Assembly: GCF_016924835.1 (NCBI RefSeq)
Contig: NZ_CP070480.1
Location: 1,922,001-1,986,000, forward strand
DNA from: Rothia sp. ZJ932
Lineage (GTDB): Bacteria > Actinomycetota > Actinomycetes > Actinomycetales > Micrococcaceae
Length of the DNA stretch: 64,000 nt
Reading direction: 5' to 3'
In this document: positions 31,052 through 39,243 of the stretch, one piece after another
Layout: each line of letters starts with the position of its first letter
How positions within the stretch are numbered: position 1 is the first letter of the stretch
Made by a program: the position numbers and the translations under genes
Notes under the pieces: generated by a model
What the model was told of the DNA's origin: nothing
Database searches by the model: none
The model's input: only the letters and a program-made list of their open reading frames with translations

Positions 31052-31732
31052 TTAGGGTTCAAACTTGTACCCCAACCCGCGCACCGTCACCACATAGCGG
31101 GGATCTGACGGGTCGGGTTCAACCTTAGAACGCAGACGCTTAATATGAACGTCAAGGGTTTTAGTATCACCCACATAATCAGTACCCCATACCCGGTCAA
31201 TCAGCTGGGAACGAGTGAGCACGCGTCCTGCATTACGCAAAAGCATTTCAAGCAGTTCGAACTCTTTTAGCGGCATTGAAACAGGCTGACCCAAAACGGT
31301 CACCACGTGGCGCTCAATGTCCATGCGAACAGGTCCACTCTCAATTGCTGAATCTGCAACGTCCTCAAGATCGCCGCGGCGGCGCAACACCGCGCGGATA
31401 CGAGCAATCAATTCACGCGCGGAATAAGGCTTAGTCACATAATCATCGGCGCCAAGCTCTAGACCCACAACCTTATCAATTTCTGAATCCTTAGCAGTCA
31501 GCATGATAATCGGCACCGTTGAAGTAAAGCGGATTTGTTTACAGACCTCCATGCCAGACTGCCCCGGCAACATCACATCAAGCAACACCAGATCAGCGCC
31601 GTTGCGTTCGAACTCAGTGACAGCATCAATACCGTTATCAATCACCTGCACCTCGAAGCCCTCTCGTCCTAACAAAAAGGCAAGAGGCTCACTCAACGAT
31701 TCTTCGTCCTCAACTACAAGAATTCTGGTCAC
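31052..31732 (-). CDS. regX3: two-component response regulator RegX3
   Basis: This 226-residue OmpR-family regulator has a receiver domain with acidic residues in VVEDEES, phospho-acceptor Asp52 (LVLLDVMLPG), Thr in MLTAKD and Lys in YVTKPYS. The winged-helix output domain follows, with LLEMLLRNAGRVLTRSQLID and VHIKRLRSKVEPDPSDPRY. Start GTG 31732 has AGGAG nine bases upstream. In actinobacteria RegX3 responds to phosphate starvation. It follows senX3 by 66 bp and a PHO box lies in front of the pair, suggesting autoregulation. Confidence 0.94.
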   Translation of the reverse strand: MTRILVVEDEESLSEPLAFLLGREGFEVQVIDNGIDAVTEFERNGADLVLLDVMLPGQSGMEVCKQIRFTSTVPIIMLTAKDSEIDKVVGLELGADDYVTKPYSARELIARIRAVLRRRGDLEDVADSAIESGPVRMDIERHVVTVLGQPVSMPLKEFELLEMLLRNAGRVLTRSQLIDRVWGTDYVGDTKTLDVHIKRLRSKVEPDPSDPRYVVTVRGLGYKFEP

Positions 31733-31798
31733 TGTCTTTTTCTCCTGAAGATGTAAGGTGGCTGCCTAAGATTCAGTCTATTGTAGGTCTGCAAAAAC

Positions 31799-32962
31799 TT
31801 ATAGGGTCGCTTGTTCGAGCAACTCTTGTTCGGTCTGCTCATCAACGGCAGGTAAGGTCAACGTGAAGGTTGAACCCTGGCCAGGCACCGACCACAGACT
31901 GATATCGCCGCTGTGCTGAGCCATCACATGTTTGACGATGCTCAAGCCCAGACCGGTGCCACCCGTTTGGCGCGATCGCGCCGGATCTACCCGGTAGAAG
32001 CGTTCAAAAATGCGGTCTTGCTCGTCCTCGGGGATGCCCTGCCCCTGATCCTTGACGGACACCTTGATGACGCTATCGCGGCAGCTCACGCCGATACCGA
32101 CCTTCGTGTTCTCGGGTGAGTAACGGATGGCATTTTCAATAAGATTTCGCACAGCAGTGCCCAGCAGTTCTCGATCACCGTAAGCGGGACGCTCGGTACT
32201 GCCACCCACCTGCAGCTGAATATTTTTGTCTTCCGCTGTCAGTTTATTGCGATCGACCGCTTCGGCAACGATAGTGTTCATATCTACTAGCTGAGACTGG
32301 CTCACAACATCAGTTGATTGCAGACGAGATAGCTCAATAATGTCTTGAACCATGGCGCTGAGGCGCTTAGATTCTTTAAGAAGTTTCTGCGTAAAGTGGG
32401 CAACGGCTTCGGGATCATCTGCCGAGGATTCAATTGCCTCACCCATAAGACTAATAGCACCCACGGGCGTTTTAAGTTCGTGGGAAACATTCGCCACAAA
32501 GTCGCTGCGCACCGCCTGAGCACGGGCGATTTCGGTGCGGTCATCTGCCAGTACCAAAATGTATTCATCGCCCACCGGAGCAACTCGCAAATCAATCACC
32601 AACTGGTTGCGTTTACTCGGCCCCCCGCGCATGAGGTGAATTTCGCGCTCCTGAATAATACCCTTAGCGCGAACCTTATGCACCATCTTCAACAGATCAT
32701 CAGAAATAAGAGTGTGCCCGCGCACCAGCCCCATCGCATAAGCACCCGGAGACGCCTGCACAACCCCATCAACCGCGTCCACCACAACGTAGGCACGACC
32801 AATCACCGCCAAGACCTCGGCGGCACCATCACTGAGCGTCGGTTCTTCAACGTCTGCCCAACCTGCTCTCTCGCGGTCACTCAAACGCACCGCCCACAGG
32901 CTCACAAAGCCAAGAACCAGCCCAATAAAACCTGAAATTACAGCAAGAAAGGTTGGATTCAC
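31799..32962 (-). CDS. senX3: two-component sensor kinase SenX3
   Basis: The 387-residue kinase has one N-terminal membrane segment (about 4-26), a PAS-like region (50-145), the HisKA box DFVANVSHELKTPVG (His161), N-box VRNLIENAIRYSPE and G-boxes GQGIPEDE and GTGLGLSIVKHV. It phosphorylates RegX3 under phosphate limitation. The GTG start at 32962 directly follows GGAGGG with very short spacing, so the true start could lie a few codons in. It is divergent from phoU across a 200-bp region containing the PHO box. Confidence 0.93.
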   Translation of the reverse strand: MNPTFLAVISGFIGLVLGFVSLWAVRLSDRERAGWADVEEPTLSDGAAEVLAVIGRAYVVVDAVDGVVQASPGAYAMGLVRGHTLISDDLLKMVHKVRAKGIIQEREIHLMRGGPSKRNQLVIDLRVAPVGDEYILVLADDRTEIARAQAVRSDFVANVSHELKTPVGAISLMGEAIESSADDPEAVAHFTQKLLKESKRLSAMVQDIIELSRLQSTDVVSQSQLVDMNTIVAEAVDRNKLTAEDKNIQLQVGGSTERPAYGDRELLGTAVRNLIENAIRYSPENTKVGIGVSCRDSVIKVSVKDQGQGIPEDEQDRIFERFYRVDPARSRQTGGTGLGLSIVKHVMAQHSGDISLWSVPGQGSTFTLTLPAVDEQTEQELLEQATL

Positions 32963-33023
32963 CCCTCCAGCTTATGCCCTACTGTCGCTGCAACCTAAAG
33001 AAAACCCTGCCCAAAACTGCGCG

Positions 33024-33063
33024 GTTCAACTAACGTTCACTTTCAGACACCTTAGCGTTCACA
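33024..33063. promoter_or_regulatory. PHO box: four direct repeats with 11-bp period
   Basis: Units GTTCAAC (33024), GTTCACT (33035), GACACCT (33046) and GTTCACA (33057) are spaced exactly 11 bp apart. This is the direct-repeat operator of actinobacterial PhoP/RegX3 type regulators (consensus GTTCACC). It sits between divergent senX3 and phoU and could control both. Confidence 0.85.
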
Positions 33064-33164
33064 AGAATCTGACAAACTTAGAGACGATAGCACTACATGT
33101 AGCACTGTGCCCTCTTACAGTGATGAGGGTACACAACAATGGACCGAAGAAAGGACGCTTTACG

Positions 33165-33815
33165 GTGCGGAAAGTCTTCCGAGCAGAACTGCAGCAGGTG
33201 GGCGAAGAGATGGTGCAAATTGCCACCCTCGTTGAAGAAGCTCTCGCGAACGCCTCACACTCCTTCTTAAATGCTGATGTTCAAGAAGCTGAAGAGGTTA
33301 TTTCAAATGACGCGCGCATTGACTTCTTGCAGAATCAGCTAGACGAGCGTTCAATTGACATTCTGGCTTTGCAGAGCCCGGTTGCTTCTGACCTACGCAT
33401 GATTGTTGGCGCGCTGCGCATGAGCTCTTCTCTTGAACGTATGGGTGATCTGGCTCGCCACATTGCGCAGATTGCTCGTATGCGTTTTCCTGACCATGCG
33501 GTCCCCGCTTCCATTGAACCCGTGTTTGAAGAGATGATTGAACACGACAAGATCATCATCGCTAAGGTCATTGAGCTACTTGAAACCCGCAACCTTGAGC
33601 ATGTAGACGCTATTTCCCGCTCAAAGGTACGCATCAATGAGCTACACCGCAAAGTATTCGATATTTTGGCGTCTGACGAGTGGCAGGAAACCGCCCAGGT
33701 AACCGTCGACGCCACCCTCGCTTCACGCTACCTGGAGCGTTTTGGCGACCACGGCGTTTCGGTTGCTCGCAAAGTAACCTACCTCGTCACCGGCGACTGG
33801 AATATTTCCTCTTAG
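33165..33815 (+). CDS. phoU: phosphate transport system regulator PhoU
   Basis: The 216-residue all-helical protein has two PhoU repeats, each with the metal-binding pattern: ASDLRMIVGALRMSSSLERM with GDLARHIAQIA in the first, and ASRYLERFGDHGVSVARK in the second. PhoU dampens the Pst phosphate transporter and phosphate sensor kinase. GTG 33165 was chosen because it gives the canonical VRKVFRAELQQVGEE and has AAAGGA nine bases upstream; the earlier ATG adds 15 unlikely residues. A long terminator follows. Confidence 0.94.
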   Translation: MRKVFRAELQQVGEEMVQIATLVEEALANASHSFLNADVQEAEEVISNDARIDFLQNQLDERSIDILALQSPVASDLRMIVGALRMSSSLERMGDLARHIAQIARMRFPDHAVPASIEPVFEEMIEHDKIIIAKVIELLETRNLEHVDAISRSKVRINELHRKVFDILASDEWQETAQVTVDATLASRYLERFGDHGVSVARKVTYLVTGDWNISS

Positions 33816-33842
33816 CCACCTTGCGCCCGCCTACTAAAGGTT

Positions 33843-33923
33843 GGGGCAGAAACTATGCAGAAAGATGTAGGCAACTCCCGCGGTTGCTACTTTCTCCTGA
33901 GGGTTTCTGCCCCATTTTGTTTT
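33843..33923 (+). terminator. terminator after phoU
   Basis: A long stem GGGGCAGAAAC...GTTTCTGCCCC encloses an inner stem (GTAGGCAAC / GTTGCTAC) and is followed by ATTTTGTTTT. Confidence 0.85.
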
Positions 33924-33977
33924 AAAACAGTCGGTGTTTCATGTGGTCCTCTGCGTATTCGCCTCTAATATCCAATT

Positions 33978-33996
33978 GATAACGATTCTCATTATT
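33978..33996. promoter_or_regulatory. Fur-family operator-like palindrome
   Basis: GATAACGATTCTCATTATT agrees at 15 of 19 positions with the classical Fur box and also resembles Zur operators. It lies upstream of the protease relic. Which metal regulator, if any, binds is unknown. Confidence 0.55.
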
Positions 33997-34038
33997 GCCA
34001 CAGGGCTCATAGCACTCCCCCGACCCCTTTCAGTCGCA

Positions 34039-34565
34039 GTGCTAGGCGCATTCATTATGACCGGCGCAGGCATCCCAGCCACCCACGCAACCACCGGCAA
34101 GGAAAAGCTGACCCACCCTACAACGTCCAGTTGCACATTAACTACGAAAACCAAAAACCCACCCGTTACACCGGCACCGCACTCAAGGAGCAGTGGATTC
34201 CCGCCACCACCCGCTGTACTGTGGGAGCTGCCGATACAGCAACTAACGTTTCCTACTCCAAAGACAAAAACGACCTGGGGAACGCGCACACTTCTGCCGA
34301 AATCATCAAAGCGTCAGGAACAGAGCTTTCCCTCATCAAGCTCAACACACCCCACGAGCTAACCGCTTACCCCGCGTAGCCACCGACCACTCTTTCTCTA
34401 AAGGAGAGCGCGGCTTCATCTACGGTTACGGACGCGGTTTTGGCGGCGAAGAAGTAGATTGGTCTGGCAGCTACGGGTGCTAGCATCACCGCCATCCTCG
34501 CACTGGGCGCGTTAGCAGTCATCGGCGGCACCGTACCCCTGCTACGCTCGCGCAAAACCAGCTAG
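34039..34565 (+). pseudogene. trypsin-like serine protease relic with C-terminal membrane anchor
   Basis: Fragments in successive frames read as one exported protein: a signal-like VAVLGAFIMTGAGIPATHA, then (next frame) YNVQLHINYENQKP, TGTALKEQWI, which matches the start of a trypsin domain (family GTxL...WVLTAxHC) but has PATTRC where the catalytic His block should be. Then comes GTELSLIKLN (the Asp block has lost its Asp) and FSKGERGFIYGYGRGF. The Ser block GDSGGP is missing; the text jumps to a last frame ITAILALGALAVIGG with a basic tail RSRKTS and stop. Lost catalytic triad plus two frame changes show decay. Confidence 0.7.
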
Positions 34566-34612
34566 CATCAAAGCGCACGTGAAGAGATAAAATCTTTCCT
34601 CACACGCCTATG

Positions 34613-34663
34613 AAAAGAGCCTGACCCACTTGAAAAATTCAGGTGGGGCAGGCTCTAGTTTTT
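34613..34663 (-). terminator. bidirectional terminator, gpmA and protease relic
   Basis: AGAGCCTG...CAGGCTCT with inner CCCACTTGAA/TTCAGGTGGG pairing; T-tracts follow on both strands (TTTTC on minus, GTTTTT on plus). Confidence 0.9.
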
Positions 34664-34677
34664 ACTCAAAAACTTCT

Positions 34678-35418
34678 TTACTTCTTGCCCTGGTTAGCAA
34701 CAGCCTTGATAGCATCCGCTGCTGCCTCGGGGTCAAGGTACTCACCGGCAGCTACGGGCTTGAAGTTCTCATCCAGCTCGTAGTAGAGGGGAATACCGGT
34801 GGGAATATTCACGCCCACGATATCCTCATCTGAGATGCCTTCGAGGTTCTTCACCAGTGCGCGCAGTGAGTTACCGTGCGCAGCGATCAGAACGGTCTTG
34901 CCAGCTTCGAGATCAGGCTTAACGTCTGACTCCCAGTAAGGCAACATGCGCTCAAGAACGTCCTTGAGGCACTCGGTCTTAGGAGCGTTCTCAAGATCAG
35001 CGTAACGAGGATCGTTAGCCTGTGAGAACTCGTCGTTATCGTCGATGGCAGGAGGCGGCACATCGTAAGAACGACGCCAGGTCATGAACTGCTCTTCACC
35101 GTACTTCTCAAGGGTTTCAGCTTTGTCTTTGCCCTGCAAAGCACCGTAGTGACGCTCATTCAGACGCCAGTTACGCTTGACGGGAATCCACAGACGATCT
35201 GCGGCGTCCAGAGCGAGGTTAGCAGTGTTGATAGCACGACGCTGCAGTGACGTGTGAACAACGTCGGGCAGGATGCCGCGATCTTTGAGCAGCTCACCGC
35301 CGCGCTTAGCTTCAGCTTCACCCTTTTCGGTCAAGCGTACATCAACCCAACCGGTGAAAAGGTTCTTTTCGTTCCATTCTGACTGTCCGTGACGGAGCAA
35401 TACCAATTTATAAGTCAT
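34678..35418 (-). CDS. gpmA: 2,3-bisphosphoglycerate-dependent phosphoglycerate mutase
   Basis: The 246-residue glycolytic enzyme interconverts 3- and 2-phosphoglycerate. It has the phosphohistidine motif [10 protein letters not shown] (His10), [17 protein letters not shown], and the second catalytic histidine in [11 protein letters not shown]. Length and motifs are typical of the cofactor-dependent class. Single gene with its own terminator. Confidence 0.96.
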   Translation of the reverse strand: MTYKLVLLRHGQSEWNEKNLFTGWVDVRLTEKGEAEAKRGGELLKDRGILPDVVHTSLQRRAINTANLALDAADRLWIPVKRNWRLNERHYGALQGKDKAETLEKYGEEQFMTWRRSYDVPPPAIDDNDEFSQANDPRYADLENAPKTECLKDVLERMLPYWESDVKPDLEAGKTVLIAAHGNSLRALVKNLEGISDEDIVGVNIPTGIPLYYELDENFKPVAAGEYLDPEAAADAIKAVANQGKK

Positions 35419-35556
35419 GACTCTATTCTCTCACTTAAAGCCCACCTGTTGGAAGCTAAACCAACCTTAAATCCAAAGAAAAACAACATTGCGTAAGAAT
35501 GGCGACTGGCTACCGACCCGCGTCCGGCTCTCAGCCTCTTGCCTCCCTCTCCCCGG

Positions 35557-35644
35557 GGGGGTGACCACGAAAAGTAACGGTGACCGCACATTTCGTGGTC
35601 AGCACTACTTCTGGCGGTCACCTCTGACTTCTCGTGGTCACCCC
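35557..35644. repeat. nested palindromic repeat element, third family member
   Basis: Outer arms GGGGTGACCACGA / TCGTGGTCACCCC enclose inner arms CGGTGACCGC / GCGGTCACC. The layout and the GTGACCACG ends match the 105-bp elements at 57839 and 59245, although the interior differs. It lies in the gpmA-DUF2516 gap. Confidence 0.7.
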
Positions 35645-35661
35645 TGGTGGGGCGGGCACAG

Positions 35662-35690
35662 AAAACCCGCCCTCCTCAAGGAGAGCGGGC
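35662..35690 (-). terminator. terminator after DUF2516 gene
   Basis: Minus-strand stem CCCGCTCTCCT / AGGAGGGCGGG followed by TTTTC. Confidence 0.85.
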
Positions 35691-35715
35691 ATTCAGTCAC
35701 GATGTCAGAAAGATA

Positions 35716-36030
35716 TTAACGACGGCGTATCGCCACAGCAGGACGCACATCTGCCAAGAAAACACCGGCAGCAGTCACAGCAATCAACACAATAAACAGT
35801 GAGGAACGCGCACCCAAATAGACCGTATAAAGGTTAAACACGAGCGCAAGAGCACTGGCGGTAGCCACAGCTACCCAAAACCCCTTAGTGCGCTTGAAGG
35901 CAGATTCATAGGCGTAGGAGCTAGCTCGTACCGCCTCTACCAGAGCGAAAACACCCACCGCTGTAAAAACAACAGCAAGCGCAAGGTCAATACCAAAGCG
36001 GGCTATAAGAAAAAATTCAAGAGGACTCAC
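35716..36030 (-). CDS. DUF2516 family small membrane protein
   Basis: This 104-residue protein has three hydrophobic segments (about 5-30, 48-68, 75-93) and ends with VFLADVRPAVAIRRR, the LADVRP motif typical of DUF2516 in actinobacteria. The GTG start at 36030 follows the PLP enzyme gene by 17 bp, so the two are likely co-transcribed. Role unknown; the family is widespread and conserved in gene position only loosely. Confidence 0.82.
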   Translation of the reverse strand: MSPLEFFLIARFGIDLALAVVFTAVGVFALVEAVRASSYAYESAFKRTKGFWVAVATASALALVFNLYTVYLGARSSLFIVLIAVTAAGVFLADVRPAVAIRRR

Positions 36031-36047
36031 GGGTTCTAGTCTAGCCT

Positions 36048-37238
36048 TTACTTCTCAAGCACAGAAAGTGCCTGCACAAAATCTTGGTAGAGATCTTCTG
36101 CGTCCTCAATGCCCACTGACAGGCGCAGCATCGATTCGGGAATAGAAACAGGCTCAGCCCTATGACGGCGACGGCGCTCAACCAGCGACTCGACTCCACC
36201 GAGGGAGGTTGCGTGAGTCCAGAGTTTCATGGTGCGTGAGACCTCGTCGGTTTGCTCCGCTGTAGCGTCGAGAGTGACCGCTAGAATCGACCCGAAGTTT
36301 TTCATCTGGGCGGACGCACGCTCGTAACCGGGGTCGGTGGTAAGACCGGGGTAGCGCACAGCCACAACGCGAGAGTGTTCTTGAAGGCGCTTAGCGAGGT
36401 AAAGAGCTGTTTCTGATGATTGTTTGACGCGCAGACCCAGGGTGCGAATACCGCGCAGACCCAACCATGCTTCAAAGGGGCCCGCGATAGCACCGTTGGT
36501 TGTACGGTGGGCGTACATGGCGGCTCGCAACTGCTCATTCGAGGTGACGCTGATACCCAGAAGCACATCGGAATGCCCAGAAATAGCTTTGGTTGCAGAG
36601 TGCACCACCACATCAGCGCCCATCGCCAGCGGGTTCTGCCCCAGTGGGGTCGCAAAAGTGTTATCAACCGCTGAGACCACGCCCAGGCGTCGTGCCGCTG
36701 CTAAGAGCACAGGAAGGTCAGCGACCTCCATCATGGGGTTGGTGGGGCTTTCAATCCACAGCAAGACCTGAGGGGCCGCATAATTGACGGTTTCAGGGCT
36801 CAAGTTGTAACTAGCTGCAACCTCCTCAAGAGTTGCCACCGTGGCGTCCGTATCTTCAATATCAAAACGAATGACCCGGGCGATACCGCGTGCCTCCAGG
36901 GTTTTTGCCAGGGTTACCGATGCCATGTAGGCATGCGCGGGAATCAAGAGAGTAGAACCTGCGGGAACCAAATCTTGAATAGCAGCAATTGCCGCCATAC
37001 CCGAGGCAAAAACCAAACCGGGCAGGGACGCGCCCTCAAGATCAGCAACAACTTCTTCTAGCCCCTCCCAGCTCTGATTCGTAAACCGTGCATAGGTATT
37101 AATGTCAGAAGGTCCCACCTGGTAGTAGGTTGAGGTCATCTCAATAGGCGGGTTTACCGGCGCGTTCTGCTCGTGAGGCGGACGTCCGCCAGCTACTACG
37201 CAGGTAAGGGGTGAAAAGTGTGCATCGTGTTCGGTCAT
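36048..37238 (-). CDS. PLP-dependent trans-sulfuration enzyme (cystathionine gamma-synthase/lyase type)
   Basis: The 396-residue fold-type I enzyme of the Cys/Met metabolism family has FASGMAAIAA (PLP phosphate loop), WIESPTNPMMEV, VDNTFATP with the ring-binding Asp, and the PLP lysine in VVHSATKAISGHSDVL. The tail SLGGVESLVERRRRH and LRLSVGIEDAEDL fits the family. It acts in methionine or cysteine synthesis or breakdown; sequence alone does not separate synthase from lyase. No SAM riboswitch was seen upstream. A short AGAGG precedes the ATG. Confidence 0.9.
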   Translation of the reverse strand: MTEHDAHFSPLTCVVAGGRPPHEQNAPVNPPIEMTSTYYQVGPSDINTYARFTNQSWEGLEEVVADLEGASLPGLVFASGMAAIAAIQDLVPAGSTLLIPAHAYMASVTLAKTLEARGIARVIRFDIEDTDATVATLEEVAASYNLSPETVNYAAPQVLLWIESPTNPMMEVADLPVLLAAARRLGVVSAVDNTFATPLGQNPLAMGADVVVHSATKAISGHSDVLLGISVTSNEQLRAAMYAHRTTNGAIAGPFEAWLGLRGIRTLGLRVKQSSETALYLAKRLQEHSRVVAVRYPGLTTDPGYERASAQMKNFGSILAVTLDATAEQTDEVSRTMKLWTHATSLGGVESLVERRRRHRAEPVSIPESMLRLSVGIEDAEDLYQDFVQALSVLEK

Positions 37239-37327
37239 ACCTCTTATAGTAGATCTTCTCAGCGCCTCAGCCTCCTAAGCCAAGTGGCGAACTGTCTAAG
37301 TTGCGTTGGATTGGTAGTCTTATCTGT

Positions 37328-38008
37328 GTGAATACCAGCTTGCACTTTACGCCCGCTACCGCCCCCAACGCCCACACCTGCCCAGGGTCTTTTATTGTTT
37401 TCGAGGGCGGCGATGGCTCAGGAAAAACTACACAAATACGTCTTCTCGCTGATGCTCTGCGCCAAAAACTGAAGAAGGTTACCGTCACCCGTGAACCCGG
37501 CGGCACCAAAATTGGCGAAAAATTGCGGGCACTAGTGCTTGAACACGGCAACGGTGAAATCGACGCCCATACCGAAGCCCTTATTTTTGCCGCATCACGG
37601 GCAGCCCATGCCCACCAGCTTATTCGCCCGTGCATTGAGCGCGGTGAAGTGGTGCTGTGCGATCGCTACATTGATTCTTCTGCTGCCTACCAAGGCGCCG
37701 GGAGGGGTCTAGGAATAGACACCATCGTAGATCTCAGTCGCTGGGCAACCAACGACCTCACCCCTGACCTCACCATTGTTCTTGATGTTCCCTTAGCGGT
37801 TTCGCGCGAACGCGCCGGTGCGCGGGGGGCTGCAGATCGTATGGAATCGGAATCTGATGATTTCCATGCTGCCCTGAGCGATACCTTTATTCAGCGGGCG
37901 GCAGCTGACCCCGCTCGTTACGTGGTTATCGATGCTACCGGCACCCTGGATGATGTTCACCTGCGCGTTCTTGACGCTGTTTCTGCACCTTTAGGGTTGG
38001 GCGCATGA
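37328..38008 (+). CDS. tmk: thymidylate kinase
   Basis: The product (226 residues) phosphorylates dTMP to dTDP. It has the P-loop FEGGDGSGKTT (27-34), TREPGGTKIGEKLR, the DRY-type motif LCDRYIDSSAAYQGAGRGLG and a lid region with AADRMESE. GTG 37328 is the likeliest start, since upstream codons extend only to a TTG at 37301; the first 20 residues are poorly conserved. Its stop overlaps the holB ATG by four bases, a common actinobacterial pair. Confidence 0.94.
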   Translation: MNTSLHFTPATAPNAHTCPGSFIVFEGGDGSGKTTQIRLLADALRQKLKKVTVTREPGGTKIGEKLRALVLEHGNGEIDAHTEALIFAASRAAHAHQLIRPCIERGEVVLCDRYIDSSAAYQGAGRGLGIDTIVDLSRWATNDLTPDLTIVLDVPLAVSRERAGARGAADRMESESDDFHAALSDTFIQRAAADPARYVVIDATGTLDDVHLRVLDAVSAPLGLGA

Positions 38009-39153
38009 GTGTCTGGGAGAAGCTAGTTGGTCAAGAGGCGGTTGTTGCTCAATTACAGCGCGCCGCCCAAAAGGAGCGTCCCACCCACGCTTGGCTGTTC
38101 AGCGGGTCGGCAGGGGCAGGCCGCGATACCGCTGCCCTTGCTTTCGCAGCGGCTTTACTGTGCGATAATGAAGGCGCACGCGGTTGCGGCATCTGTAAAT
38201 CCTGCCTGACGGTACTCAGCGGATCGCACGCCGATCTCACTCACTTTCGCACGCAAAATCTCACCATCAAGATTGAAGAAGCCCGCGAACTCATTACCAA
38301 GGCGCAGGACCGCCCATCGGTGGGGCGCTGGCGCGTCATGATTGTTGAAGATGCCAACCGTATGCCCGAACGTACCTCTAACGTTCTGCTCAAAGCTATC
38401 GAGGAGCCGCCTCCGCACACTATCTGGCTGCTCACCGCCCCCAGTCCCTCCGATGTTCTGGTTACTATTCGCTCCCGCTGCCGCCCGGTGACCCTGCGTA
38501 TTCCACCGGTAACAGCTATCGCAGATTTGCTCACGAATTCCTACGGCGTGAACAGCGCTGAAGCCGAGGACGTCGCCCGCATCTCCCAGGGAAACATTGA
38601 TACCGCCCTGCGCCTCTCTGTTAGTCACGACGCTGCGGACGCACGTGCCCGCCGGGACTTCGTTGTGCAAATTCCTCTGCGCCTACGCACTATCTCAACG
38701 GCAATGGACGCCGCCGACAAGCTGATGGAGCACGCTACCAACGAAGCAGAGGCGGACGCATCCGCCCGCAATGACGCCGAACTTTCAGCCCTGCGACAGG
38801 CACTGGGTATCGCTGAAGGCGAGCGCGTCACCCCTGCGATGCGCTCGCAGGTGCGGCAGCTGGAAGAGGACCACAAACGTCGTGCCAAGCGTATTCAAAC
38901 GGATACGCTCGATCGTTTTCTGGTGGATCTGCAGACCTTCTACCGCGATGTGCTGACCCTGCAACTGGCAACCGGTTCGCAACTCGTTAACGCCCGTTTT
39001 GTCCCGCAGTTACAGCAATACGCTCAGCAGGTAGCTCCTGAACGGACCATGGCGCACCTTGAACTCGTCAGCAAAACTAGGCGGCGCATCACCACCAATG
39101 CTAGTGCCAAGCTTATGCTCGAGGCGCTCATGACAGGTCTCATGAACGTCTAG
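38005..39153 (+). CDS. holB: DNA polymerase III delta-prime subunit
   Basis: The 382-residue AAA+ clamp-loader subunit begins VWEKLVGQEAVVAQLQ, then THAWLFSGSAGAGRDTAAL (modified P-loop, Lys replaced by Arg), zinc-binding cysteines in CGICKSCLTVLSGSH, the Walker B-like VMIVEDANRMPERTSNVLLK and the SRC sensor IRSRCRPV. Delta-prime does not need to hydrolyse ATP, so the altered P-loop is expected. A charged helical insert (residues 230-300) precedes the collar domain. Translationally coupled to tmk. Confidence 0.94.
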   Translation: MSVWEKLVGQEAVVAQLQRAAQKERPTHAWLFSGSAGAGRDTAALAFAAALLCDNEGARGCGICKSCLTVLSGSHADLTHFRTQNLTIKIEEARELITKAQDRPSVGRWRVMIVEDANRMPERTSNVLLKAIEEPPPHTIWLLTAPSPSDVLVTIRSRCRPVTLRIPPVTAIADLLTNSYGVNSAEAEDVARISQGNIDTALRLSVSHDAADARARRDFVVQIPLRLRTISTAMDAADKLMEHATNEAEADASARNDAELSALRQALGIAEGERVTPAMRSQVRQLEEDHKRRAKRIQTDTLDRFLVDLQTFYRDVLTLQLATGSQLVNARFVPQLQQYAQQVAPERTMAHLELVSKTRRRITTNASAKLMLEALMTGLMNV

Positions 39154-39178
39154 GAGCGTCTGCACCAACGGCAGAAAA

Positions 39179-39229
39179 CAAAAACCTGTTGTCCCTTAAC
39201 TCTGATACGAGCAGGGGCAACAGGTTTTG
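39179..39229 (+). terminator. convergent terminator between holB and manA
   Basis: AAAACCTGTTG...CAACAGGTTTT with mostly paired interior; T or A tracts on both sides allow use in both directions. Confidence 0.85.
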
Positions 39230-39243
39230 TATGTTCTTAGGGT

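Noticed and set aside
37239-37327. SAM riboswitch before the PLP enzyme
   Set aside because: The gap is under 100 bp and shows none of the conserved core.
38005-39153. Lys to Arg change in the HolB P-loop as a possible defect
   Set aside because: Delta-prime subunits do not need a working ATP site, so the change is ordinary.
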